Below are positions 45,988 through 56,576 of a stretch of 64,000 nucleotides of DNA, in pieces; within the stretch, counting starts at the first letter, position 1, and the number at the start of each line of letters is the position of its first letter. Below the pieces are notes generated by a model. That model searched no databases. It worked only from the letters and a program-made list of their open reading frames with translations, and was not told the DNA's origin. The position numbers were made by a program, and so were the translations under genes. Where the stretch lies: the NCBI RefSeq assembly GCF_008802405.1, contig NZ_VZDO01000003.1, positions 1 through 64,000 on the forward strand. The letters run 5' to 3'. Origin of the DNA: Plantimonas leprariae. GTDB lineage: Bacteria; Pseudomonadota; Alphaproteobacteria; Rhizobiales; Rhizobiaceae.

Positions 45988-48015
45988 ATGAGCGAGGACG
46001 CGTTGTTTCCGCCGCTGGGGGCCTACGACATCCCGGCCTTCGACGGGCTCGACCGCGCCAGCTTCGGCCCGGCCTTCGACGCCGCGATGGCGGCGCACCG
46101 GGCCGAGATCGACGCCATCGCCGATGCTCCCGAGCCACCGACTTTCGCGAACACGATCGCGGCGATGGAGCGGGCCGGCGAGGCGATCGAGCGCACCGCC
46201 TCGTCCTTCTACGCCCTCGCCGGCGCCGACACCGACGACACGATCCAGGCCATCGAGCGCGAGGTCGCGCCGAAGCTGTCGCGCCATTCCTCGGCAATCG
46301 CGCTGAACGCCAAGCTCTTCGCGCGCATCGACGCAGTGTTCTCGCGCAAGGACGACCTGACGGGCGAGGACCGGCGGCTGGTGGAGCGCGTCCACATCGG
46401 CTTCGTACGCGGCGGCGCGAAGCTCGAAGGCGAGGCGCGCGAGCGCCTTGCGGCGGTGAATGCCCGGCTGTCCGAGCTCGGCACCGCCTTCTCGCAGAAC
46501 GTCCTTGCCGACGAGAAGAGCTTCGTCCTGCCCCTGACGGCGGACGACCTCGCTGGGCTGCCGGATTTCGTCGTCTCCGGTATGCGGGAGGCCGCGCGCG
46601 AACGCGGCATCGACGGCTACGCCCTCACCCTGTCGCGCTCGATCGTCGTGCCGTTCCTGACCTTCTCCGACCGCCGCGACCTGCGCGAGGCCGCGTTCAA
46701 GGCCTGGATCGCGCGCGGCGAGAACGAGGGCCCGACCGACAACCGGCAAATCATCAAGGAGACGCTGGAGCTGCGCGCCGAGAAGGCTCGGCTCCTCGGC
46801 TACGATACTTATGCGGCCTACAAGCTCGACGACACGATGGCGAAGACGCCCTCGGCGGTGCGGGCGCTCCTCACGGAAGTCTGGGAACAGGCCGTCACCC
46901 GCGCCGGCCGGGACGCGACCGCGCTCGCCGGCATCGTCGCGACCGGCGGCGCGAACGAGCCGCTGGAGCCCTGGGACTGGCGCTACTACGCCGAGAAGCG
47001 CCGCCGGGCCGAGTTCGCGATCGACGAGGCGGCGTTGAAGCCGTACTTCCAGCTCGAACGGATGATCGAGGCGGCCTTCGACGTGGCGTCGCGCCTGTTC
47101 GGCCTGTCCTTCGAGCGCCTTCCCGACGCGAAGGCCTGGCGGCCGGAGGTTCGGGTCTGGCGCGTCCGGAACCGGGACGGCCGCGAGGTCGGGCTGTTCC
47201 TCGGCGATTATTTCGCCCGCTCCTCGAAGCGCTCCGGCGCGTGGATGAGCGCGCTCCGCGACCAGCACAAGCTGGAGGGCAGCCATCAGACGCCGATCAT
47301 CTACAACGTCATGAACTTCGCCAAACCGGCGGAAGGGCAGCCGGCGCTTCTCTCGATGGACGACGCCCGCACGCTGTTCCACGAGTTCGGCCACGCGCTG
47401 CACGGCCTCCTGTCGGACGTCACCTGGCCGCGCCTGTCCGGCACGTCGGTCTCACGCGATTTCGTCGAGCTGCCCTCGCAGCTCTTCGAGCACTGGCTGA
47501 CTGTACCGGACATTCTGCAGCGCCATGCCCTCCATGCCGAGACCGGCGAGCCGCTGCCGCCGGACCTCGCTGCGAAGCTGGAGCGGGCCCGCACCTTCGA
47601 TGCGGGTTTCGACGCGGTGGAATACACTGCCTCGGCGCTGGTCGACCTCGCGCTGCACGAGAGCGGCGAAGCACCCGCCGATCCGGCGGCGCGGGAAGCG
47701 GAAATCCTCGCCGAGCTGAAGCTGCCGCGCGAGATCGTCATGCGGCACCGCTCGCCGCACTTCGCCCATATCTTCGCGGGCGAAGGCTATTCCGCCGGCT
47801 ACTACTCGTACATGTGGTCGGAAGTGCTCGACGCCGACGCCTTCGACGCCTTCACCGAGACGGGCGACCCGTTCGACCCGAAGACGGCGGCGCTGCTCCT
47901 CGCCAACGTCTACGCGGCTGGCGGCACCAAGGACCCGGCCGAGCTCTACCAGGCCTTCCGCGGCCGGATGCCGACCTCGGCGGCGCTCCTCCGAAAGCGC
48001 GGCTTCGCCGCCTGA
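45988..48015 (+). CDS. M3 family zinc metallopeptidase (Dcp / oligopeptidase A-like)
   Basis: A 675-residue soluble peptidase of clan MA that degrades short peptides, in the cytoplasm because no signal peptide is seen. The zinc motif is TLFHEFGHALHG (H465, E466, H469). The third-ligand region follows in RDFVELPSQLFEHW, and the substrate-binding GEGYSAGYYSYMWSEVLDADAFDAF near the end is typical. The opening PLGAYDIPAFDGLDRASFGP is a Dcp-type start. GGGGAG lies six bases before the ATG. Dcp (dipeptide release) and PrlC (oligopeptidase) cannot be told apart with confidence; the overall form is nearer Dcp. Confidence 0.93.
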   Translation: MSEDALFPPLGAYDIPAFDGLDRASFGPAFDAAMAAHRAEIDAIADAPEPPTFANTIAAMERAGEAIERTASSFYALAGADTDDTIQAIEREVAPKLSRHSSAIALNAKLFARIDAVFSRKDDLTGEDRRLVERVHIGFVRGGAKLEGEARERLAAVNARLSELGTAFSQNVLADEKSFVLPLTADDLAGLPDFVVSGMREAARERGIDGYALTLSRSIVVPFLTFSDRRDLREAAFKAWIARGENEGPTDNRQIIKETLELRAEKARLLGYDTYAAYKLDDTMAKTPSAVRALLTEVWEQAVTRAGRDATALAGIVATGGANEPLEPWDWRYYAEKRRRAEFAIDEAALKPYFQLERMIEAAFDVASRLFGLSFERLPDAKAWRPEVRVWRVRNRDGREVGLFLGDYFARSSKRSGAWMSALRDQHKLEGSHQTPIIYNVMNFAKPAEGQPALLSMDDARTLFHEFGHALHGLLSDVTWPRLSGTSVSRDFVELPSQLFEHWLTVPDILQRHALHAETGEPLPPDLAAKLERARTFDAGFDAVEYTASALVDLALHESGEAPADPAAREAEILAELKLPREIVMRHRSPHFAHIFAGEGYSAGYYSYMWSEVLDADAFDAFTETGDPFDPKTAALLLANVYAAGGTKDPAELYQAFRGRMPTSAALLRKRGFAA

Positions 48016-48135
48016 CACGCCGCCGCCGCTGACGCGAGGCTTGCCGCCGCTGGTGGAAAGCCCGGCGGCGCGGATGGACGACTGTTCGCGCTTCGTCTAC
48101 GTTTGTTCGCGTCCCATTCCCGGCGAACGAACCGC

Positions 48136-49773
48136 ATGCTCGACATCGTCCTGCCCGCCCTTGCGGCCCTTCTCGCGCTCGGCGCGCTCGCCGTCTCGGC
48201 GCTCGTCCTCGGCCATCTCCGGCGGCTGGAAGCGGCCCTCGGCGGCGGTGCGGACGCGGATGCGACGCTCGCGCGCCTCGTGTCGCTGGACGAGGGGCAT
48301 GCCCGCGCCGAGCGTGCCGCCCGCGAGGATTTCCGCGCCGCGCGCGAGGAGAACGTCAAGGTGGCGCGAGCGCTGCGCGAGGAGGTGTCGAGCAGCGTCG
48401 ACCGCTTCGGCGAGGGGCTGACGCGTCGGCTGGCCGAGGTCGCCGGCACGCAGCGCACCCAGTTCGAAGGCTTCGCCGAGCAGCTTCGCCAGAGCGCGGC
48501 CGACTCCGCCGGGCGGCTGAAGGAGACGCAGGAGGATTTCGGCCGCCGCCTCGCCCTCATCAATGAGGCGAGCGTCAAGGCTGGCGAGGCCTTGAAAGGC
48601 AGCGTCGAGGCGCAGCTCGCCTCGCAGCGCACGCAACTCGACGCCTTCGCGACCCAGCTTCGGCAGGGTGCGGCCGAGTCGGCACAGCGCCTCAAGGAGA
48701 GCCAGGAGGATTTCGGCCGGCGGCTTGCCGCCATCGACGAGACGAACGCCAAGGCCGGCGAGGCATTGAAGACCGGCATCGAGGCGCAGTTGAAGACCCT
48801 TCGGCAGGAGAACGAGGCGAAGCTCGAACAGATGCGCGCCACCGTCGACGAGAAGCTGCAGGGCACGCTGGAGCAGCGGCTCGGCGAAAGCTTCAAGCTC
48901 GTGTCGGAGCGGCTGGAAGCGGTGCACAAGGGCCTCGGCGAGATGCAGTCGCTGGCGACCGGCGTCGGCGACCTGAAGCGGGTGCTCACCAACGTGAAGT
49001 CGCGCGGCACCTGGGGCGAAGTACAGCTCGGGGCGCTGCTCGAACAGATGCTGGCGCCGGGCCAGTTCGCGACGAACGTTTCCACCGGCGGCAAGGGCGG
49101 CGAGCGGGTCGAATACGCCATCCGCCTGCCTGGGCACGAGGACGGCTCGGAGGTGCTGCTGCCGCTCGACGCGAAGTTCCCGATCGAGGACTACGAGCGC
49201 CTGCAGGCGGCGTCCGATTCCGGCGACCTCGCCGCCGTCGAAGCGGCCGCGAAGGCGCTGGAGATCCGGGTCCGCGGCTGCGCCCGCGACATCTGCGAGA
49301 AATACCTCAACCCGCCGACCACCACCGATTTCGGCATCCTTTTCCTGCCGACCGAAGGGCTTTACGCCGAAGTGATCCGGCGGCCGGGCCTCTGCGACGA
49401 CCTGCAGCGCTCCTGCCGCGTCACGGTGGCCGGCCCGACGACGCTGACCGCGATCCTGTCCTCGCTGCAGATGGGCTTCCGCACCCTCGCAATCCAGAAG
49501 CGCTCCGGCGAGGTCTGGCAGGTGCTCGGCGGCGTGAAGGCCGAGTTCGGCAAGTTCGGCCCGGTGCTGGAGAAGGTGAAGAAGAAGCTGCAGGAGGCCA
49601 CCAACCACATCGACGCGGTGGACGTCCGCAAGCGCGCCATCGATCGGAAGCTCCGCGGCATCGAGATGGTCGAGATCGGCGCGACCGTCCCGGCGGCACT
49701 CGACTTCATCGGCGTCGACGACGAGGACGGCGAGGACGGGCAGCACTCGCCTTTCGTGGAAGCGGCGCAGTAG
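48136..49773 (+). CDS. rmuC: DNA recombination protein RmuC
   Basis: A 545-residue protein of the RmuC family, which limits inverted-repeat rearrangement and carries a nuclease-like fold. An N-terminal helix (IVLPALAALLALGALAVSAL) anchors it. Residues about 40-290 are long coiled coil, and the conserved core starts near LTNVKSRGTWGEVQLGALLE, with GKGGERVEYAIRLPG, LPLDAKFPIEDYERLQ and LFLPTEGLYAEVIR. The coiled coil contains a near-exact tandem duplication of 58 residues (listed as a repeat), making it longer than usual for the family. The ATG at 48136 is preferred to an upstream in-frame ATG at 48103 because it opens the anchor helix. Confidence 0.93.
   Translation: MLDIVLPALAALLALGALAVSALVLGHLRRLEAALGGGADADATLARLVSLDEGHARAERAAREDFRAAREENVKVARALREEVSSSVDRFGEGLTRRLAEVAGTQRTQFEGFAEQLRQSAADSAGRLKETQEDFGRRLALINEASVKAGEALKGSVEAQLASQRTQLDAFATQLRQGAAESAQRLKESQEDFGRRLAAIDETNAKAGEALKTGIEAQLKTLRQENEAKLEQMRATVDEKLQGTLEQRLGESFKLVSERLEAVHKGLGEMQSLATGVGDLKRVLTNVKSRGTWGEVQLGALLEQMLAPGQFATNVSTGGKGGERVEYAIRLPGHEDGSEVLLPLDAKFPIEDYERLQAASDSGDLAAVEAAAKALEIRVRGCARDICEKYLNPPTTTDFGILFLPTEGLYAEVIRRPGLCDDLQRSCRVTVAGPTTLTAILSSLQMGFRTLAIQKRSGEVWQVLGGVKAEFGKFGPVLEKVKKKLQEATNHIDAVDVRKRAIDRKLRGIEMVEIGATVPAALDFIGVDDEDGEDGQHSPFVEAAQ
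48451..48798 (+). repeat. 174-base tandem duplication inside rmuC
   Basis: Two consecutive 174-base units (48451-48624 and 48625-48798) encode 58-residue copies. They begin QRTQFEGFAEQLRQS and QRTQLDAFATQLRQG and share RLKE[TS]QEDFGRRLA and KAGEALK. The unit length is a multiple of three and close to eight heptads, so the coiled-coil register is nearly kept (58 residues, two over 56). A third partial unit may begin with LRQENEAKLEQM. Confidence 0.85.
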
Positions 49774-49883
49774 CGGAGCTACGCCGTACGGGGAGCGATC
49801 GCCTTGATGTTGCAGGCCCGCACCTTGGCGGGCGCCGCGATCGTGCGCTAGGAATCCATCGGGGAGGCCGGGGGATTTCGACG

Positions 49884-51671
49884 ATGAGCGTATCGCGCCG
49901 CAGGCTGGCCGCGATCCTGTCGATGGACGTCGAAGGGTTTTCGACCCTCGTCGAGGCCGACGAGGCGCGGACGCTCGACGCCGTCGCGCGGATGAGCGAG
50001 CGCGTCGAGGCGACCGTCGGCGACTATGGCGGCCAGGTCTTCAAGCACACCGGCGACGGATGCCTCGCCGAATTCGCCAGCGCGGTCAGCGCCGTCGCTT
50101 GGGCCGCGTCGTTCCAGCGCGCCATGGGCGGCGAGGACCTGGAGCAGGGCCTGCGCCTCAAGGTGCGTATCGGCATCGTCGTCGGCGACGTGGTGGTGAC
50201 GGAGGACGACCGCTTCGGCGAGGGCGTCAACCTCGCCGCGCGCGTGCAGACCCTGTCGCCGCCGGGCGGCATCGCGATCTCGCGCGGCGTGTTCGAGTAT
50301 CTCGCCGGCAAGACCGATCTTTATTTCACCGACATCGGCGAGCGGGCGCTGAAGGGGCTGTCGGAGCGCCACCGCATCTGGACCTGGGATCCGAAGGTGA
50401 TCGGCGTCCGGCGCCGCCGGCGCGTGACGGCGCCCGACCCCGCGACGCATCCCTCGATCGCGATCCTGCCCTTCGAGAACCTTTCCGGCGACGCGGCCCG
50501 CGACGGCTTCGTCGACGGCTTGGTGGAGGAGGTCACCGCCAGCCTGTCGCGGGTGCGCGAGTTCCTGGTGATCGCGCGCAACTCCGCCTACGTTTACAAG
50601 AGCCACGCCGTCGACATGCGCACCATCGCGGCCGAACTCGGCGTGCGCTACATCCTCGACGGCAGCGTGCGGTTCGCCGGCGAGCGGATGCGGGTCACGC
50701 TCGGCCTCGTCGACGGCGCGTCGGGCGTGCAGATCTGGAGCGAGCGGGTCGATGCCCAGACCACCGACATGTTCGCGGTGCAGGACCAGATCGCCGAGAT
50801 GGTCGCGGGCGCGCTGCATCCGACCATCCGGCAGGCGGAGATCGAGCGCTCCAGCCGCAAGGCGCCGGAGAACCTCGCCGCCTACGACCTCGTCCTGCGC
50901 GCCCTGCCGCATCTCTGGGCACACCGGCGGCACGAGAACCCGCAGGCCATCGCCCTCGTCGACGAGGCGCTGGCGCTGGAGCCGGGCTACGGCCGGGCGC
51001 TCGCCATCGGCGCCTGGGCCCGGGCGCAGCAGATCGCCTACAACTGGTCGGCCGATCTTGCGGCCGAACGCGCGGCGGGGCGCGCCCTGATCGAACGCGC
51101 CGCCGGGCTCATCGACGACGATCCGCTGGCGCTGACGGCGGCCGCCACCGCGATCATGCTGATCGACGGCGCGGTGGAGCGCGCCGACGCGCTGATCGAC
51201 CGCGCGCTCGGCATCGACGTCAACCACGCCTGGGCCTGGACGCGGCGCGGCTTCTCGCGCACCTATTCCGGGCGGCCGGAGGAGGCTTTCGCCTGCTTCG
51301 AGCGCGCGATCCGGCTGTCGCCGCGCGACCCGTTCAGCTTCAATTCGTTCATCGGCATGGGCCTTGCCCATTTCGCCTGCGGGCGGCCGCGCGAGGCGCT
51401 GGCCTGGACGCGCCGGGCGCTGGCCGAGAAACCGGGCATGACCTGGCCCTATCGCGACGTCGCGACCTTTTCCGCCGCTGCGAGCGATCTCGCCGGCGCG
51501 CGCGACGCCCTCGCCCGCTTCACCGCGGGGCGGCCGGACATGACGGCGCGCCTCGCGACCGAGGCGATGGGCTTCATGAACGCCGCGCTGAGGGAGCGCT
51601 ACGTCGACGGTCTCGTCGCGGCCGGCCTGCCGGACGACCGCGCGGCCGGCCGCCGCGCGACGGCGAACTGA
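49884..51671 (+). CDS. Class III adenylate/guanylate cyclase with TolB-like and TPR regions
   Basis: A 595-residue soluble signalling protein. The cyclase catalytic domain spans residues 1-170. Metal-binding D15 (ILSMDVEGFS) and D58 (KHTGDGCLAEF), the purine-contacting K54, and N116/R120 (EGVNLAARVQ) are all present. Residues about 185-310 (SIAILPFENLSGDAARDGFV, AELGVRYILDGSVRFAGERM) form the TolB-N-like region common in rhizobial cyclases. The remainder contains TPR-like helical repeats (AIALVDEALALEPGYGRALA; AFACFERAIRLSPRDPFSFN). No membrane segment is seen. Sinorhizobium has many proteins of this architecture; most have unknown signals. Confidence 0.9.
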   Translation: MSVSRRRLAAILSMDVEGFSTLVEADEARTLDAVARMSERVEATVGDYGGQVFKHTGDGCLAEFASAVSAVAWAASFQRAMGGEDLEQGLRLKVRIGIVVGDVVVTEDDRFGEGVNLAARVQTLSPPGGIAISRGVFEYLAGKTDLYFTDIGERALKGLSERHRIWTWDPKVIGVRRRRRVTAPDPATHPSIAILPFENLSGDAARDGFVDGLVEEVTASLSRVREFLVIARNSAYVYKSHAVDMRTIAAELGVRYILDGSVRFAGERMRVTLGLVDGASGVQIWSERVDAQTTDMFAVQDQIAEMVAGALHPTIRQAEIERSSRKAPENLAAYDLVLRALPHLWAHRRHENPQAIALVDEALALEPGYGRALAIGAWARAQQIAYNWSADLAAERAAGRALIERAAGLIDDDPLALTAAATAIMLIDGAVERADALIDRALGIDVNHAWAWTRRGFSRTYSGRPEEAFACFERAIRLSPRDPFSFNSFIGMGLAHFACGRPREALAWTRRALAEKPGMTWPYRDVATFSAAASDLAGARDALARFTAGRPDMTARLATEAMGFMNAALRERYVDGLVAAGLPDDRAAGRRATAN

Positions 51672-51909
51672 AGCGTCGGTCTGCCGCCCTTCGGTTCGCG
51701 ATCCGCTGCCTGCCGAACCGCTCCCCTGTTGCGACGGTAACCCGGTCCGACCGCCGAGAAACACGCCGGTAACCGGTTGCCCGCATCGTCCGGCCGTCGT
51801 AACGGGTCGTGATCCTCCGCCGCGAGAGCCTGCGTCGCTTCGAGGGAAAAGCCCTCCCGGTTCGACCGGCCCGCGGCGACGGTCGGACGAGCGGATGCCG
51901 GAGTTCCAC

Positions 51910-52365
51910 ATGACCGACAGAACCGAGCCGGAAGCGAAGCCCGGGCTCGCCGTCGTTCGCGCCGCCAAGCGGATCCGCGGCAAGCAGGGTCCGGTCTACG
52001 AGCAGGGCGTCTCGGCCGAACTGGTGGGCGCCAAGGCGATCCACCTGCAGACGCTGACGATCCCGCCCGGTGCGATCGAACGCGCGCACAAGCATGCCGA
52101 TCACGAGACGGCGATCTTCATCGTCGGCGGCACGTCGCGCGTCTGGTGGGGCGACGAACTGGAGCACCACGAGGAAGCGCGCGCCGGCTCCTTCGTCTAT
52201 ATCGCCGCCGGCGTGCCCCATATGCCCTACAATCCGAGCGAAACGGAACCCTGCACCGTCGTGATCGCGCGCACGGACGCGAACGAACAGGAAAGCGTGA
52301 TCCTCCTGCCGGAACTGGAGGAGCGCTGGAAAGCGCGAGAGGACGGGCCCGGCCGGGGGCGTTGA
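51910..52365 (+). CDS. Cupin domain-containing protein
   Basis: A 151-residue single-domain cupin. The first cupin motif includes ERAHKHADHETAIFIVGGTS with three metal-binding His and a Glu. The second is AGSFVYIAAGVPHMPYNPSE. The product probably binds a metal ion; the reaction is unknown. Two in-frame ATGs exist: 51895 and 51910. GGAG lies six bases before the second, so I choose it. A hairpin overlaps the stop. The 238 bases before it, after the cyclase, contain nothing I can support. Confidence 0.85.
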   Translation: MTDRTEPEAKPGLAVVRAAKRIRGKQGPVYEQGVSAELVGAKAIHLQTLTIPPGAIERAHKHADHETAIFIVGGTSRVWWGDELEHHEEARAGSFVYIAAGVPHMPYNPSETEPCTVVIARTDANEQESVILLPELEERWKAREDGPGRGR

Positions 52366-52371
52366 ACGCCC
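52357..52371 (+). terminator. Hairpin at the end of the cupin gene
   Basis: GGGCGTT, one base, AACGCCC is a perfect inverted repeat that straddles the cupin TGA; GCCCTTTCGC follows. It might be a terminator, but the T run is short. Confidence 0.4.
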
Positions 52372-52479
52372 GCCCTTTCGCACTTGCGAAAAATCGTGTA
52401 GGGACGCGCGCAAATCCGCGGGCTATGGGCTTGTCGCTCCCATAAGTCCGCCGAACGCGCTCCCGCACCGGTGGAATTC

Positions 52480-54309
<1,830 letters not shown>

Positions 54310-54313
54310 GCCA

Positions 54314-54847
54314 TTGCGGCCGGACGTGACGGCGCTCGTCGTCTTCTTTGCGGGAGCCGTCCTGTTCCGGCTCCTGACGCTGGCGATCTCGTTCCGGCAC
54401 GAGAAGGCGCTGCGCGCCGGCGGCGCGGTCGAGCATGGTGCCGCCAATACGCGGCTCCTCGCGCTGACGCACGTCGCCTACTACGTCGCCGGCTTCGCGG
54501 AAGGGCTCTTCCGCGCGCCGCGCTTCGATGCGGTGTCCGGTCTCGGCCTCGCGCTCTATCTCTTCGGCGCGGCGATGCTCTTCGTGGTGATCGCCCTCCT
54601 CGGCCGGTTCTGGACGGTGCGGATCATGATCGCGCCGGACCATGTCGCGGTCACGCACCCGCTGTTCCGGGTGCTGCGCCACCCGAACTACTACCTCAAC
54701 ATCCTGCCCGAACTCGTCGGCTACGCGCTCGTCATGCACGCCTTCGCGACGCTGGTGATCGGGATGGCGATCTACGCCGTGCCGCTCGTCCGGCGCATCC
54801 GCGAGGAGGAGCGGGTGATGCGAGCGGACGTTCCGGGCTACACCTGA
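54314..54847 (+). CDS. Isoprenylcysteine carboxyl methyltransferase-like membrane protein
   Basis: A membrane protein of about 177 residues related to ICMT/PEMT. The last third carries the SAM-binding pattern VTHPLFRVLRHPNYYLNILP and a C-terminal RRIREEERVM. Four to five helices are present. Bacteria do not prenylate proteins like eukaryotes, so the true substrate is unknown; lipids or small alcohols are possible. The start is uncertain: TTG at 54314 or GTG at 54326, neither with a strong ribosome-binding site. It begins four bases after the typA stop and is likely co-transcribed. Confidence 0.82.
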   Translation: MRPDVTALVVFFAGAVLFRLLTLAISFRHEKALRAGGAVEHGAANTRLLALTHVAYYVAGFAEGLFRAPRFDAVSGLGLALYLFGAAMLFVVIALLGRFWTVRIMIAPDHVAVTHPLFRVLRHPNYYLNILPELVGYALVMHAFATLVIGMAIYAVPLVRRIREEERVMRADVPGYT

Positions 54848-54858
54848 CGGCAGGCCAT

Positions 54859-56520
54859 TCAGTCGCCGAGTTCCACCGGCTTCAGCGCGTCCCAGCGGTC
54901 GCCGGGGCCGGGATTGTCGGGGTGCGTCCGGCCGCCGAAATGCGCCTGGACGCCCCAGACGGCGTTCAGCGCGGTCTGCACCGCACCCTCCACCCAGGCC
55001 GGCGTGAAGGAGACGTCGTCGCCGGCGAGGAAGATGCCGCGCTCGGCCGGCGCGAAGTCCTTCTGCACGAAATGCCCGTACATCCGGGTGTTGTAGCGAT
55101 AGTGGCCCGGCAGCGCGCCCTTGAAGGCGCCGAGGAAGTTCGGGTCCGCCTCCCACGACACCGTGATCGGATCGCCGATGATGTGGCTCGCGATGTCGAG
55201 GCCGGGATAGATCTTGGCGAGAGCTTCCAGCGACAGCCGCACCCGCTGGTCGACGGGGAGCGGCAGCATCTTCAGCGCGTCCGACATCCAGGAATAGGTG
55301 AGGCAGACGACGCCGGGCTTCCCCTCGCCGTTGTCGAAGAGATAGGTGCCGCGCGTCAGCCGGTCGGTCAGCGTCATCGACATGAGATGCCGGCCGGTGG
55401 CGGGGTCGCGGTCGCGCCAGAACGGCCGGTCGACCATCACGAAGGTCTTCGAGGCCTGCATGTAGCGGGTGCGGTCGAGCGCCATCCAGAGCTTCTGGCT
55501 GAACAGCGACTCGTCGGTGCGGATCGAGGTGGTGAGGAGCCAGGTCTGGCACGTCGCGACGACCGCCTCGAAATCCTCGACCCGCCCCCAGCGGTCGGTG
55601 ACGCGGATCGTGCCGTCGCGGTTGCGGTCGAGCGCCGCGACGCCGGGACGCGGCGCGCCGGCATGGAGACTGGCCAGCGAGGTCCCCGCCGGCCAGTGCG
55701 CGGGTTGCTCCGGCTCGCGGCGCCAGAGGCCCTGCGGCACCTGTTCAACGCCGCCGACCACGAGATGCTGGTCGCTGTCGAATTCGAGCGCGTTGACGCG
55801 CAGGATCTCCAGCATCGAGTTCGGAAAATCCGAGTCCCAGCCCCCCGTACCGAAGCCGACCTGCCCGAACACCTCGCGGTGGCGGAACGACAGGTGCTGG
55901 AACGGCGCGGAGGTGGTGACGAAGTCGTAGAAGGTCCGCTCGTCCCAGAGCTTTACCAGCGGCTCCCAGAGCGCCCGCACGGCGCTCGCGTCGCGGGCGC
56001 GGATCGCCCCCTGCATGGCCTTGAACGAGAAGGCCTCCTCCAGCGCCGCCTCGTAGGCTTCCGCGACTTCGAGGAACAGGGCGGGAAGGTCGCGGACGGA
56101 CTCGGCGTAGGTCGTCTCGCCTTCGAGGTCGATCACGGTCGAGCCGGCGGCCGGCGTCAGCGGGTTCGGGAAGGGGCGCGTATCGAGCCCGAGCGCGTCG
56201 ACATAGGCGAAGAAGGCGGCCGAGGAGCGCGGAAAGCGCATGCCGCCGAGCTCGGCGACCACCCCTTCCGCCCCCTCGAAGGGCTGCGAGCGCAGGCGTC
56301 CGCCGAGATGGCCGGCCTCGTAGACCACCGGCCGGAGGCCGAGGCGCATCAGCTCGTAGGCCGCGACGAGGCCGGAGATGCCCGCTCCGATCACCGCGAC
56401 CGGCGCACCGTGCGCCTCGGCGGGAACGGTGCCGAGCCCGGCCGGATGCTTCAGCCAGCCGTCGAAGGAGAAGGGGAAGTCCGGGCCGAAACCCGTGCCC
56501 GGTTCGCTGATAACCGCCAT
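54859..56520 (-). CDS. Flavin monoamine oxidase / L-amino-acid 2-monooxygenase-like
   Basis: A 553-residue FAD enzyme. The dinucleotide fold VAVIGAGISGLVAAYELMRLG has the GxGxxG at G45-G50, and AELGGMRFPRSSAAFFAYVD aligns with the RMP region of amino-acid 2-monooxygenases. The C-terminal WEADPNFLGAFKGALPGHYR and GIFLAGDDVSFTPAWVEGAV complete the fold. The overall pattern resembles tryptophan 2-monooxygenase (IaaM), phenylalanine and lysine 2-monooxygenases more than simple monoamine oxidases. Such enzymes make an amide (for Trp, indole-3-acetamide) or act as oxidases. The substrate is not determined by sequence. No amidase gene is adjacent, and no signal peptide is seen. Confidence 0.85.
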   Translation of the reverse strand: MAVISEPGTGFGPDFPFSFDGWLKHPAGLGTVPAEAHGAPVAVIGAGISGLVAAYELMRLGLRPVVYEAGHLGGRLRSQPFEGAEGVVAELGGMRFPRSSAAFFAYVDALGLDTRPFPNPLTPAAGSTVIDLEGETTYAESVRDLPALFLEVAEAYEAALEEAFSFKAMQGAIRARDASAVRALWEPLVKLWDERTFYDFVTTSAPFQHLSFRHREVFGQVGFGTGGWDSDFPNSMLEILRVNALEFDSDQHLVVGGVEQVPQGLWRREPEQPAHWPAGTSLASLHAGAPRPGVAALDRNRDGTIRVTDRWGRVEDFEAVVATCQTWLLTTSIRTDESLFSQKLWMALDRTRYMQASKTFVMVDRPFWRDRDPATGRHLMSMTLTDRLTRGTYLFDNGEGKPGVVCLTYSWMSDALKMLPLPVDQRVRLSLEALAKIYPGLDIASHIIGDPITVSWEADPNFLGAFKGALPGHYRYNTRMYGHFVQKDFAPAERGIFLAGDDVSFTPAWVEGAVQTALNAVWGVQAHFGGRTHPDNPGPGDRWDALKPVELGD

Positions 56521-56576
56521 GGAGCGGGCTTACCGGCTCCGGCGGCGGCAAACAACACGGCCGCCGCTGACGAGGG

